From contig JAJQJQ010000017.1 of assembly GCA_028622995.1 (NCBI GenBank), positions 2,046,001 through 2,110,000 on the forward strand: a stretch of 64,000 bases of DNA, written 5' to 3'. Made by a program: the position numbers and the translations under genes. Below, piece after piece: positions 25,413 to 36,673 of the stretch. The notes beneath the pieces were generated by a model. It was not told the DNA's origin, made no database searches, and saw only the letters and a program-made list of their open reading frames with translations. Source of the DNA: Panagrolaimus kolymaensis (lineage: Eukaryota > Nematoda > Chromadorea > Rhabditida > Panagrolaimidae). How positions within the stretch are numbered: position 1 is the stretch's first letter; every line of letters starts with the position of its first letter.

Positions 25413-28400
25413 ATGAAAGAAGAATCAATGGAAGCTACTGCTACTACCACTGAAAACATTCCTAGCAATGAACTACAACCAGAAAATGGAAATGATGCCA
25501 AAGAAATGGTGATTTCAGAAGGAGAAGAACCTCAAGAAACTTTAATTACGACTGGAATCAAGCGACCTGCACCTCGTGATGGTATCTATCTTTTATTCTT
25601 ATAGTAGTTATAATAGCTTTATTTAATTTTTTAGAATCCGCTTATGACAGGAAGAAAATTTGTGGACCTACTCCTGATATGGCTGATGAACTTGAAGAGC
25701 TTATGGCAACAATTGGTGATAATACTGAAAAGAACATTGTTGAAACCCTTGAGTCCTTCCGCACCAGACTTGCTGAAAATTTACAAGCTCAAGAACCACT
25801 CATCATTAACATTTTTGCTCGCTGGTTAGTTTTTTAAAACTTGATTTATTTTAAATATTAATTTGCAGCATCAAATTTAAACCTGAAAAGCTAACTATTT
25901 ATTCAACTTTAGCTGGTTTAGTTAATGTGAATTCGCCGAATTTTGGAGCATCGGTATTTTTTATATTTTACATTAACTTTTTATAATTTCTTTTTTTTAG
26001 TTACTTGAACGTATCGTTACTGACTTAAATTCTTGCTTGTCTGCAGGCGAATTTGATATTGCTCTTCGAATTGTAAGCATTTTTTGAAATCCATAGTTCC
26101 CTAACTTTCGTTGTTTAGATAACATTTGTGGCTGATTTAGCAAATACTGGTATTATTACTCTTGAAACTGTTGCTCTTTTCTTGGATAAATTCACTGAAT
26201 TTATTACCACTGAAAATGTAAGTTTTTTTTTGTTAGTTAAAGTTGATAATGACATTTATTTTTTAGCTTCAAACCGATTTCTTTGTTTATACTGTTTTGC
26301 ACACATTACCTTGGGTTGGATGTAATTTTTATCTTCATGCTCCTCAACTTCTTCAACCTATTCTTGATAAGCTTTCGAATTATATTGGCAGCAGAAAGAA
26401 GAGTCATTTGAAGTCCTTACAAGTTTGGACTGGCAAATTAGAGCAAGAACAAGAAGATTATATTGACAGTCTTTGGTCTCAAATAATGCATCTTCGACAA
26501 ATGGAATGGAACGAAGAACATATTTTACGTGTGGATATGGCTTTTAAGGATGTATTGGTGGAAAGTCAAAAGCATGAACTTCATGAGTAAGTCTTGATTT
26601 ATAAAATGAAATGTGTTACAAGTAACTTTTTTAGAATCTGTATACCTCAATATAATGAAAGTCTCAGTTACCCACTTCCACGAATTGTCTTCCGTCTTTT
26701 CACACAAGAAGATTGTTCAAATAGTGATGCTCCTATGCCAACAACAAATTCCATTGAACGATTCCTTGTTGAAGAAGACCTTAATTGGATTATCAGTAAT
26801 AATTATCTAAATTGGAGAGTGTGTGGTCGAGAACTTCTTGCTTATTACCGTGGTGATTCAATTCCTTTGGAACATTGCATTGTCGAAGTTATCTTCAGTC
26901 AACTTTTTCGTCTCCCTGAAGCTCCATATCTTGAAATTTTTTATGGTGCACTGCTTATTGAACTTTGTCGAAAATCGGCTGATAAAATGCCTCAAGTTCT
27001 TGCACATGCTACTCAAATGCTTTATGAACGAACTCCACATATGCAGCTTGTTTGTGTTGAACGATTCATTAACTGGTTTAGTTATCACCTTTCAAACTTC
27101 CAATTTCGTTGGGCATGGAGTCAATGGGAAGATTGTATCAAAGCTGATGATTTATCACCAAAATATATTTTTGTTCGAGAAACTTTGGAAAAATGTATGC
27201 GCTTGAGTTATCATAAGAAAATCATTGAAATTTTGCCTAAGGATTTTACATCACTTATTCCTCTTGAACCTCTCTTTAAATTCGTCGTTGATGATGGTTC
27301 GTTTTTTTATTTACTGAACCTGACTTTAATTTTAATCTTTCTTTAGTTGAACATCCTGCTCATGAAGAATCCAAGCTTTTTGCTAATAAAATTCGTAACA
27401 AAGTATCTGCAGAAGAAATTATCTTGGCTGTAAAAAGAAATGAAAGTGAAGTAAACGAAGGTGAATGTATATATGATCCAGATCTCGTGGCAATTTTTAC
27501 TGGAACACTTTTAAAGCTCGGAAGCCAAACATTCAGCCATACTTTCGCTGCTTTAAACAAATACCATCTTGTTTTCATGGAATTTGTTAAATACGCCGAT
27601 GTTATGCAACCTGTTTTATTGAGAACTATCCATGAATGTTGGGGCAGCCATTTACAAGTTTGTATTGTTCCTTTTTTTTACTTTTTATCATTTCTTTTTA
27701 GTTCGTTGTTCTCATAATTGATAAATTATTGAAAATGCAAGTTTTTGATCCTCATATTATTATTGCTTGGGTATTTTCTGGTGATTTAAAAGATGAAATT
27801 GGTCGCTCATGGGTTTGGGAAGTTCTTAATATTGCTGTAACTCGGGCAAGTAAACAATATTATCTTCATAAACATACGAAGGAACAAGTTGAAAAATTTT
27901 ACAATAAGAAGTTGGCTAAATTGGAATCGAAGAATGGTGGTGGTGATGGTCATGATTTGCTTCTTGAAGGTGAAGAAATGGAGGTTATGGATGAAGAAGA
28001 AGACCTTGAATCAAATAAAAATACTGACGCCCGTATAGCTGCTTTAGCTGATGATGTTGGTAAAGCTGTCATTGATCATGGTAAAGCTTCTGATGACCTT
28101 AGAAATGTTGTGCTTGATGTTTGTCACGTAAGTTTTACATTCGATTGATAAAAATTAAAAAAAAACTTTTTAGAAATTCTCGATGGCTATTACTGAAAAC
28201 TTGTACGCTTCTGAAGAGGAAGGTTTATCTTTCGATACTCCTTTCTACCGTTTCTTAGTTGGCCGTTTCAAAGAAGTTCTCATCTTGGTACGTTCGTTTT
28301 TTATGCTTCCCTTTTTAATGGCTGCTCTATTTTTTAGCATTGGCGTGAAATCTTCCTTTATTGGAAAGATGTTGAAAGCGAACTTTTAAATTCATCCGCT

Positions 28401-28454
28401 ATTGATGATCGCATCCGTGAAATTTTCGTCGAGTTTCGTTCGTTAAAATATTGA
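25413..28454 (+). CDS. NCBP1: nuclear cap-binding protein subunit 1 (CBP80)
   Basis: About ten exons encode a protein of roughly 790 residues, the CBP80 size. After an acidic N-terminus comes the MIF4G-type helical repeat (DELEELMATIGDNTEKNIVE, FARCIKFKPEKLTIYSTLAGL). The second and third helical domains follow, including NYIGSRKKSHLKSLQ, LPRIVFRLFTQEDCS, APYLEIFYGALLIELCR and DPDLVAIFTGTLLKLGSQTF. The end reads FRSLKY and stop. With NCBP2 it binds the m7G cap of nascent Pol II transcripts in the nucleus and couples capping to splicing, export and decay. The acidic linker MEVMDEEEDLESN interrupts the last domain, as in the family. Confidence 0.95.
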
Positions 28455-29042
28455 ATTCTTGTTATCATTTTTTCTGTAATTTATTTTTGTTTGTGGAATT
28501 TTTTATGAAAATATAATTTCTCAGTTGTTTTTTTTGTTTTGTTAAAAAAACTTTGTTCGTTTATCGAAAAATCATATTTCTCTTTTATTTTTCTCAAGTT
28601 GCAAACTAGCATGCGCTTTTTATGACGTAGTTTGAAAGATTGAAGAGATCGTAGAGAATTTCTTTAGCGCTTGAAACATTACTGCGAAGAAGTAATACAG
28701 TTTTCCCCTCGCTATCACAGCCGTCAACCAACAACACGTGTCATCACTTGTTTCTTTTATTCTTTAAAACATTAACTAACATTGCAACTATTAGTTGAAA
28801 CGCATTAAATAATTGCATTTTATTCTCTAAGGACATTTCTTTTATGTACTTGCATTGCATTTCGTGACTGATTGTAGTTTTGGTTATGCGGAATTAGTCG
28901 GGCATTTCTTCTCTCCTTTTTTAACTTTTATTTTCTCCTTATTTTTAGCGCGCGGTTCTTTTTTTCTTTTGAATAAATATGCTTGTTGTAGATTTTCACA
29001 GCTGATAAAGTAAAAAAGCTGTTGTTTGTTATTCTTGCTATA
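28455..29042. promoter_or_regulatory. intergenic, likely sideroflexin promoter
   Basis: A 588-bp T-rich spacer between two plus-strand genes, too long for a typical operon gap, so it probably holds the promoter of the first sideroflexin. A TTGTAG near 28985-28991 may be a trans-splice acceptor. No gene is seen. Confidence 0.4.
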
Positions 29043-30126
29043 ATGGCTTCAACCGAACTTATACAAACTTTAGTACAGAAGCCAGATATTTCAAAGCCTC
29101 GATGGGATCAGTCTACTTATGCTAACAGAGCAAAATATTTCTTTACAGTCGTAAATCCTTTGAATTTATTTGTAACAGAAAAAACTTTGGATAAATCTCG
29201 TGAAATAGTGATGAATTATCGAAATGGAATTATTCCTAGAGATTTGACTGTTGAACAATTATGGAGAGCTAAAACTTATTATGACTCTACATTTCATCCT
29301 GAAACAGGTGAAAAGATGTTTTTTCTTGGAAGAATGAGCTGTCAAATGCCTGCAAATATGATCATCACTGGCGGCCTTCTTACTTTTTATAAATCAACTC
29401 CGTCAGTGGTATTTTGGCAATGGTTAAATCAAACTTTCAATGCTATTGTAAATTACACAAACAGATCAGGTGAAAATGCAGCTGAAGGAAGCAGGCTTAT
29501 TACTGCTTATTGTTGTGCAACAGGTGGTGCATTAACGGCAGCATTAACTCTTAACGCAGTTGCCAAAGTGAGTTTTTTTTATAAATCAATCATTTCAAAT
29601 ATTCCTTTTATTTTTATTTTAGAAATTACCACAATTTTATGGACGCCTTGTACCTTTCTGTGCTGTTGCAATTGCAAACGGTATTAACATTCCGATGATG
29701 CGTGCTGATGAGTTTAAAGAAGGTATTACACTGATTGATGAAAATGGTAACAAAGTTGGATCAAGTACAAAAGTTGCTAAATCTGCTGTGGCTCAAGTAG
29801 TATTTAGCCGAGTTGCGATGGCTACGCCATATATGGGTATATTATTACTTCACTTAATCATAATGTATTATGTTGTTTTAGTGCTGACTCCTGTTATTAT
29901 GAACCAAATTGAAAAGAAGCGATGGTATCAAGCTCGTCCATGGCTTAATGCTCCTATTCAAATAGCCATTTGTGGAGTTATTTTGCTGTTTTCCACTCCA
30001 TTGTGTTGTGCAATTTTTCCACAATTAAGTTCCGTGAATGTCTCTGATCTCGAACCTGATGTTAGGAAGAAAATTGAAGCCTTACCCAATTCTCCATCTG
30101 TTGTATACTACAATAAAGGTCTTTAA
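29043..30126 (+). CDS. SFXN1: sideroflexin, tandem copy 1
   Basis: Three exons encode about 320 residues. The N-terminus has the family hallmark [16 protein letters not shown], then [29 protein letters not shown]. The membrane part carries [20 protein letters not shown], the family HPDT-like/NRN region, [27 protein letters not shown] and [19 protein letters not shown]1/3-type proteins are inner-mitochondrial-membrane transporters that import serine for one-carbon metabolism. The 20-residue extension before the ATG in the same frame is leader. A highly similar paralogue follows 344 bp downstream with introns at matching places. Confidence 0.95.
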
Positions 30127-30469
30127 GAGCTTAGATTTAAAGTGATCACTTTTTTTTGTAATTTTTATATTCTTGTAATTTTAAAATTTTGACAAATAAA
30201 ATATTTTTCTTTATTATTTACAAGAATTTATGGCATTATCATTTGAAAACAAGCTAAAATAAATAAAGATTTAGTTTATGGAATTTCAAAAAAAACTAAT
30301 TTCATTTTCAAGTACGGTAAAAGCAACAAATAAATAAATAATATCATTTCATTTGTTTCTAAACACTTATGTAAATTTTTCTTCATTTTTTAAAAGAGTC
30401 TTTATAAAGCTTTGTTTGAACAATAAAAATAAAAAAACGTCTTCTTTCTTGTTAAAGAATAAATTCAAC

Positions 30470-31644
30470 ATGTCAACCGAACTTGTACATGCTTTAGTAC
30501 AGAAGCCAGATATTTCAAAGCCTCGATGGGATCAATCAACTTATGTCAATCGTGCGAAACATTTCTTCACCATTGTAAATCCTTTGAATTTATTTGTAAC
30601 AGAAAAAACTTTGGATAAATCTCGTGAAATTGTTTTGAACTACCGTAATGGAATCATTCCTCAAGATCTTACAATCACTCAACTTTGGAAAGCTAAAACT
30701 TATTATGATTCCACATTTCATCCTGAAACCGGTGAAAAGATGTTTTTTCTTGGAAGAATGAGCTGTCAAATGCCTGCTAACATGATTCTTACTGGTGGAC
30801 TTCTAACTTTCTACAAATCAACTCCAGCTGTAATCTTTTGGCAATGGTTAAATCAAACATTCAATGCTGTCGTAAATTATACAAACAGATCTGGTGAAAA
30901 CGCTGCTCATGGAAAAAGGCTTTTAACTGCATATTGTTGTGCTACTGGAGGTGCATTGGGTGTTGCATTATCTTTGAATGTTGTAGCTAAGGTTAGTGAT
31001 TTTGTTTTCAACCTTTAAAACATTAATAATAGACTGGCTTTACAGAAATTACCACAATTTTATGGACGCCTTGTTCCTTTCTGTGCTATTGCAATCGCAA
31101 ATGGTATCAATATTCCATTAATGAGAATCGATGAATTTAAAAATGGTATTGTTCTTACTGATAAAAATGGCAACAAAGTTGGTGAAAGTTCTAAAGTAGC
31201 TTATTATGCTATTTCTGCGGTCGTCCTAAGTCGAGTGAGTTTTTTATAACCGGAGCTTGATAGTTGAAATATTCATTACAAAATCATTTCTTTTTTTATT
31301 AAAGCTTATTTATTTTTTTTAGGTTGGCATGGGAATGCCTCATATGGGTATGTTATTATTCGTTGTACTTGCATACTATTGGTTAAACTTTTTTTTCAGT
31401 TTGCACTCCAATGATAATGAATTATTTGGAAAAATTTCCGACTATTAAAGCTCGTCCATGGTTAAATGCTCCAATTCAAACATCGCTTTGTGGCTTCTTG
31501 CTTCTTTTCTCAACACCTCTTTGCTGTGCATTCTTCCCTCAAGAAAGTTCTATCAATGTCTCAAAGCTTGAACCTGAAGTCAAAAAGAAGATTGAAGCTT
31601 TACCAAATCCTCCTCCAATTGTATACTACAACAAAGGTCTCTAA
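30470..31644 (+). CDS. SFXN1: sideroflexin, tandem copy 2
   Basis: Paralogue of the preceding gene with the same start ([20 protein letters not shown]) and nearly the same sequence through the first 180 codons, so it arose by tandem duplication. It has four exons: two introns match copy 1 (after VVAK and within the MPHM/VCTP codon), and one extra intron (about 31234-31322) lies after VVLSR. The C-terminal half is more diverged ([17 protein letters not shown] against [17 protein letters not shown]). Predicted role and location are the same: mitochondrial serine transport. C. elegans also has more than one SFXN1-type gene, but whether this pair is an independent duplication cannot be told here. 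Confidence 0.94.
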
Positions 31645-31758
31645 TTCACAAAACATGTTTTATGTCATTGTCGTAAAAAAGAATAAATAACTGTATAAAA
31701 ATAATCAATTTATTGAAACAACAAAACAAAGTTGTATAGCAAAACCATACAGCAAAAT

Positions 31759-32297
31759 TTACGCAACAATTTCAAATCGGACAGGCGTCAAAAGTTCTGG
31801 AGCATTTAATTTGTTGACTTTAACAAGATGAGCACGACGAGGTTCAGCAGGTTGACGACGAAGGCTAACATATTCAGCTTTACCGGCTTTAACATCACGT
31901 TTTTTTTGGTCGTTAGCTTTGCACCGAACTAAGAATTCAGCACGAGAATTTGATGGTTGAACGTGTTCGACGCGAACATTGATACGTTTAGGAAGAATAC
32001 GACCTCTGAAAAAAAGAAAAAATATAAAAAGCGAAAAGACAAGAAAATTACTAACTTAACACGTTTGTTTACAATGACACCAAGAGCATGTTGAGTAACA
32101 TTGAATACACGACCAGTACGTCCATGATAAGCTTTGAATGGCATACCCTTGTGGAAAGCACCATTGCCTTTGACTGTAACAATATCACCTCGTTTGTATG
32201 TTCGGTAAAAAGTTGAAAGATGTTCCACTCCATGTTGACGGAATCCTTTTGCGAACATATAACGCGTACCACGACGATAACCATTTGGATTGACCAT
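31759..32297 (-). CDS. RPL21: 60S ribosomal protein L21 (eL21)
   Basis: Two exons give about 160 residues, the normal eL21 length. The start [19 protein letters not shown] and the SH3-like domain [20 protein letters not shown], then [18 protein letters not shown], are diagnostic. The second exon reads [18 protein letters not shown] and ends RFEIVA. The intron is short (about 45 bp). It is a structural protein of the large cytosolic ribosomal subunit. It is divergent from UQCR10, with about 500 bp between them that should contain a strong promoter. Confidence 0.97.
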
Positions 32298-32806
32298 GAT
32301 GACTTGTTACCTAGAAAACGGAAAATTAGAGAGAATGTGTAAGAAGTGTAAAACAGCATAAAAAAACTAAATCGTGTGAAAAACGGAAAACAAAGTACAT
32401 ATCGTCCATGACTTTAAAGTCAAAATATATATATAAGTATAAACCATGATTTGGAATAAATAAGGTAAAATATCGGAAAAAGCAAAGCCAAAAATAGATA
32501 AGAGATAGATAGAAAAAAGTTTGGTTAAATTTTTTTAAAGAGAATTGCAATGGGCGCAAAAGAGGAGCTCATAAACACCGTAACACGCAGGCAAGGCAAT
32601 CAAATTATTCGCGTTGAGACTTTGTATTTGAAAAATTTGCTTTATCCAAACAAAAAAATATGAGAAGTGAAAGTTTCAAAAATTAATGTTAGAAAACATT
32701 CTTCGCTTTATTTTTATATTCTGAATAACTGTAAAAAAATGTCTTGCGTGTTTTAGGCGTTAAAATGGTATAAAATTTATTTTTTAGTTCAATCAAAGAT
32801 CTCAAC
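32298..32806. promoter_or_regulatory. divergent intergenic RPL21 / UQCR10
   Basis: About 510 bp between head-to-head housekeeping genes. A TTTTTTAG at 32780-32787, 20 bp before the UQCR10 start codon, fits a spliced-leader acceptor. No gene is seen. Confidence 0.4.
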
Positions 32807-33036
32807 ATGGCCATTCAAGGAATTTTCTATAAATCAGTCGCTCGTCGCTTTTCTACTCTTCTATTAGCATGTGCAGCTGGCTCTTATGTCTTTGATTTAA
32901 CCTTCAATACCGCTACTGACGCTTATTGGAATTCCGTATGTTTATATTTTTTCTATTGCGTCATTTTTAAAAGCTAAAATTTCAGGCAAACAAAGGAAAA
33001 CAATGGAAAGATATCAAAGATAAATTGGCTCAATAA
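32807..33036 (+). CDS. UQCR10: cytochrome bc1 complex subunit 9 (UQCR10)
   Basis: Two small exons (32807-32936 and about 32985-33036) encode 59 residues, the usual size of this subunit. The start MAIQGIFYKSVARRFSTLLL has an amphipathic mitochondrial-type leader running into one TM helix. The matrix-side signature is FDLTFNTATDAYWNSANKGK followed by QWKDIKDKLAQ, which aligns with the FERAFDQGAD...NEGKLWKHIK pattern of UQCR10. It is a structural subunit of respiratory complex III. The gene is easily missed because each exon is short. Confidence 0.88.
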
Positions 33037-33163
33037 ATATATAGATGAAGCTTTCGTCATTTCTAATGATGTGTATGAAAATTTAATTGTAGATTGTCTT
33101 ATTCATAAAAGTTTATTTTAAATAAATGTCATAGGATATACTAATGGAGAGAAAGAAGACATT

Positions 33164-33607
33164 TCATGCTTGTAAGAGTTCTTCACCGACATAACCATGT
33201 TGAATAAATTTTGAAGGAAAAGATTCAATGAAGCGATCAGTGACAGGATCTTTACGGAATGTTTGCAAAACAACAACTTTGCGTTGAGCAGCATCTTTGG
33301 CATATTCTTGAGCAACTTCATCAAGTGATATTTGCATGTGATCAGCGATAACAGCGATGACGGCAATAGGAATTTCAGAGTAATTGATACTTTCTAAAGC
33401 TGTTGGAAAGATTGATGATGCTTTATGAACCTCTTCAATTCCCTAAAATTAATAAATTATAAAATTATTTTGAAAATATGTAAAGATGCTTACTTGTTTT
33501 CGAACAACAATAATTGTGATAATTGCACAAACAATACCAGCAAGGAGAATAGTTGAATTGACAGCAGCAGCGACCATAGCCAAAGTACCGACTGTAGAAT
33601 AATCCAT
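33164..33607 (-). CDS. small single-TM hypothetical protein, 130 aa
   Basis: Two exons (33494-33607 and 33164-33442) joined across a GTAAGC...TTTTAG intron of about 50 bp. The N-terminal exon encodes MDYSTVGTLAMVAAAV then a TM helix (STILLAGIVCAIITIIVV), with VRKQ at the membrane edge. The second exon gives a soluble domain (YSEIPIAVIAVIADHMQISL, AKDAAQRKVVVLQTFRKD) ending GEELLQA. Introns are removed cleanly and no stop intervenes. The topology is probably N-out, C-cytosolic. I do not recognise the family. The gene sits 3' to 3' with UQCR10, 127 bp away. Confidence 0.7.
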
Positions 33608-34520
33608 TTTGTTGCTTTTTTGGTTGTTGAGATAATCAATGAATGAAAGTTTGAATCGTCAGCTGAGAAATTTTTGATAACAATAAACGGCAAACTTTTT
33701 CATACAAGTGCTAAAAAAATATGTTAATTTTTCAAATAAAAAGTTGTAATGATAACATTTATTGTGAAAATAACAAAAAAGTTAAATTTCAATAAAAGCT
33801 ATGAAAATTTAACTTTGATTTAGATTTTCACTTTATGGATCTTGCGCAATAACTACTTTCATTGTCTTCAATATTTATTTATTCTTAATTTGTTTTGAAA
33901 CTACTAAATAATGACGCCGATTTATTACGCTTTTTTTTTATATTTCTCTGGGCTTCTGCTAATATTTACACCGAATGCTTAACTCCAAGAAAATCAATAA
34001 TTACTCGAAACGTCTTACAGAAACTAACATTTTTCCAATTAAGAATTCGTTAGACTGTATGTATGTCTAGGTTTTTCTTCAAAACATTGATAATTTTTGC
34101 AGATTTTTGAGGTCCATTGATTGAATTAATTATGGGCCGCCCTTGAACGCTTTTGACGAAAATTTTATTAGATTTCGTGATAACAGTGTATTTGCTTTTT
34201 AATATTTTTCTGGAGACTTCAACGTCGATTTTTTCAAACATTTATATGTGAAAAATAAAATATCGTATTCCAAAAATTTCTGCGCTAATAATTATTTCAC
34301 AAATTTTCAATCTTTCAGTAACAAAAGTTTCCTCACTGACAAAACTTGTTTCACGAAGTGTTTTATTTTAATTTTTTTTATTTCACCGGATTTTATAAAA
34401 TGAATTTTAAGAAAATACGAGTAAATAGCAAAAAAAAAAGAATACAAAAAATTATACTCGAACAAATATTATTTCGTGGTACATATTTAAAATTTGGTGA
34501 TTTTAATTTAAAAAAAGGAT
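33608..34520. other. intergenic with one weak small ORF
   Basis: About 900 bp upstream of the small TM gene. A 63-codon minus-strand frame at 34050-34241 (starts MFEKIDVEVSRKILKSKY) has fairly coding-like composition but no introns, neighbours or family to support it. The rest is A/T-rich. Confidence 0.4.
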
Positions 34521-35999
34521 TTATAAAACAATCATATTTTCTGTATCAATGCTGCATTTAATAAAAATTGTATCCTCTTTAATGTAATGTGTAGCAAGCT
34601 CCATTTCGCAAAAATTTGTCGCCCCAAATGAAGCATTTCGATCTCCTTTGGGACGATTAAGATATTTTTCATTTTGAACAGAAGCATATGGTTTAAGCGT
34701 GTAAGAAAGATGCTTGCGCTTTTCTAAGTTCGGATTTTGATCCATAATAGTGAAAGTGATTTTATGAACAAATGGCCATGGTAAAATTGCGTCATAATCA
34801 CCTTTCATAATTGCGATAAAAATTGATAAATACTCTGCTCCATTTGAATCAGCTCCGCCACCTCTGAATCCGCATGACATCATTAACTTATATCCCTTAA
34901 AAAAAGTTTTAAATGTTTTTTTAACTGTAAAAGAAAAGAAAGGATACTTACATGTCTTCCAGAAAGAAATGGTGGTGAAAAGTAAATGGGATGATTTGTT
35001 AATTTTGATTTGTTTAATTTTGTTTGGAAGTCGTTCAATTTCCAAATATATTGAGCGCCATAAAGCTTTTCAAGTGAAAGAATTTTTGATGTTAAAAGTT
35101 CCATATTTCGTGAAAGTTTGTCTGCGTTGAGTTGAACAGTCGCAAGAAGAGCTTTCAAATCGAGTACTCCATCGCAGAGGAAGGATAAATGCTTAACGGG
35201 TTGATCTTTGATGTGTTTTTGAAGATTTTCTCGCCCACCAGTGTAATGACAACCAAATTCTCCAAAGGGGCAACATGAGCCAGCTTTTGGACATTCAGGT
35301 AAATGTTCGTTCATCTCCATTCGAGGCTTTGTTATTCCACAACCATTTGGGCAATCAATCAACATGGAAGGACAAATTTTTAAATGTGTTTTCAGACCTT
35401 TTAAAGTAACGGATTTTTCACAATGAGGGCATTCTTGAGTTTTTTTTGAACATTCTTCTTCAAGATGCTTTTCCTCTTCACTTTTTGGATAAACCATTCC
35501 ACAACCTCGTGGACAAATGATGTCTCCTTTATCACAAACGAGAGCATGTGCTTCAAGTTCTCGAAGTTCTCCTTTCCAAATACATCCATTATCATGAAAA
35601 GTGCATTGAACTGAAAGACGTTGAATGCGACGTTGTGATTCTTTGTCAAGTTTTAACTAAAATATTATAGAAATAATAATAAATTAAGCCTTAAAAATGG
35701 AAGGAATAAAAAAGACTAGCCTTTGTTGGATCAATGAGAGCGGAACATTCTGGACAAGTATGTAATCCTTTAACACAGTTTGCACAAAGTCGATGTCCGC
35801 AATTAAGTTTTTGAGGAAGCCGAAAAACTTGATCACATTTTTTGCATTGCAATTCGGCAGGCAAATCATCAAGAAAAACTATTTCAATTGGTTCATTTTC
35901 GTTGTTTTCTTCTCCTACAGTATCCACAAGCTTTGCTTCCGTTTGTGCTAGCATTGGAGTGGGAAGGCGATTTTCAATTTCAGAAAATGGAACTTCCAT
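34521..35999 (-). CDS. TRAF-family RING ubiquitin ligase/adaptor
   Basis: Four exons encode a protein of about 440 residues with the full TRAF layout. Residues about 50-90 form a RING finger (LQCKKCDQVFRLPQKLNCGH, RLCANCVKGLHTCPEC). TRAF-type zinc fingers follow (VQCTFHDNGCIWKGELRELE, ICPRGCGMVYPKSE, CPHCEKSVTLKGLKTHLKIC, CPNGCGITKPRMEMNEHLPE, CPFGEFGCHYTGG). A short coiled region (QLNADKLSRNMELLTSKILS) leads to a MATH/TRAF-C domain (YIWKLNDFQTKLNKSK, GYKLMMSCGFRGGGADSNGAEYLSIF). Such proteins link receptors to NF-kB/MAPK-type signalling through K63 ubiquitination. Which TRAF it corresponds to is open. Confidence 0.92.
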
Positions 36000-36474
36000 T
36001 TTTTATTTAAACGCAACGCTTATACAAAACCAAATATGATAATGAAAAATTCCAGAGAATATGAAAAAGAGGATAAGTTTTTGTTGCTAAGTGCGTTGCT
36101 TTGGATTCGATCAAAATGCATTTCTTGTTGATAATAGCAACAACAAAAAATACACATTAAATTTTAAGATTCATAAAAAAGGCTATAAAAAATATAAAGA
36201 AAAATATATTTCAAATTAATTATCCTTTCAAACCACATATTTCACATGGAAAATGATATTTCTATTACCGTAGTTGTCTTTTAATTTTGATCGTAAATGA
36301 AATTGGTGTTTGTAGGAATGTTTTATGTACAACCTTTGACGATTCTTTGCTTCTTCTAATTTGGAACATAATAAAAACAAATGTAATTATGAATCCCTTC
36401 TATGATTTTTGTAAAACAAAACATTGGGGATAATAGCTATATTTAAAGTAATTTTAAACCATAAAAAAATCTTG
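36000..36474. other. intergenic upstream of the TRAF gene
   Basis: About 475 bp of A/T-rich DNA between the TRAF start codon and the MITE. No gene or clear site is seen. Confidence 0.4.
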
Positions 36475-36673
36475 TTAAAGGGACATAGCTATTTCATGCC
36501 TTTTTTGAAATTTCGTTTGCGGGCACTGCAAGTTACACTTGGTAAGGCGCGTGTTTGAATTACCGTGTAAGACAGAAGTGACACGGTAATTCAAACACGC
36601 GCCGCCCCGACTGTTCCTATCAGCCCCAGTATCGAAATTTTTGAAAAGGCATGAAATAGCTATGTCCCTTTAA
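36475..36673. mobile_element. palindromic MITE, copy 2 (TTAA-flanked)
   Basis: Second copy of the 191-bp MITE (36479-36669), near-identical to the one beside NCBP1. Visible differences are GCACTGCAAG for GCACTGAAAG and GCCCCGACTG for GCCCCAACTG. Its right TTAA (36670-36673) is at the same time the left TTAA of the 1.27-kb element that follows. Confidence 0.9.
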
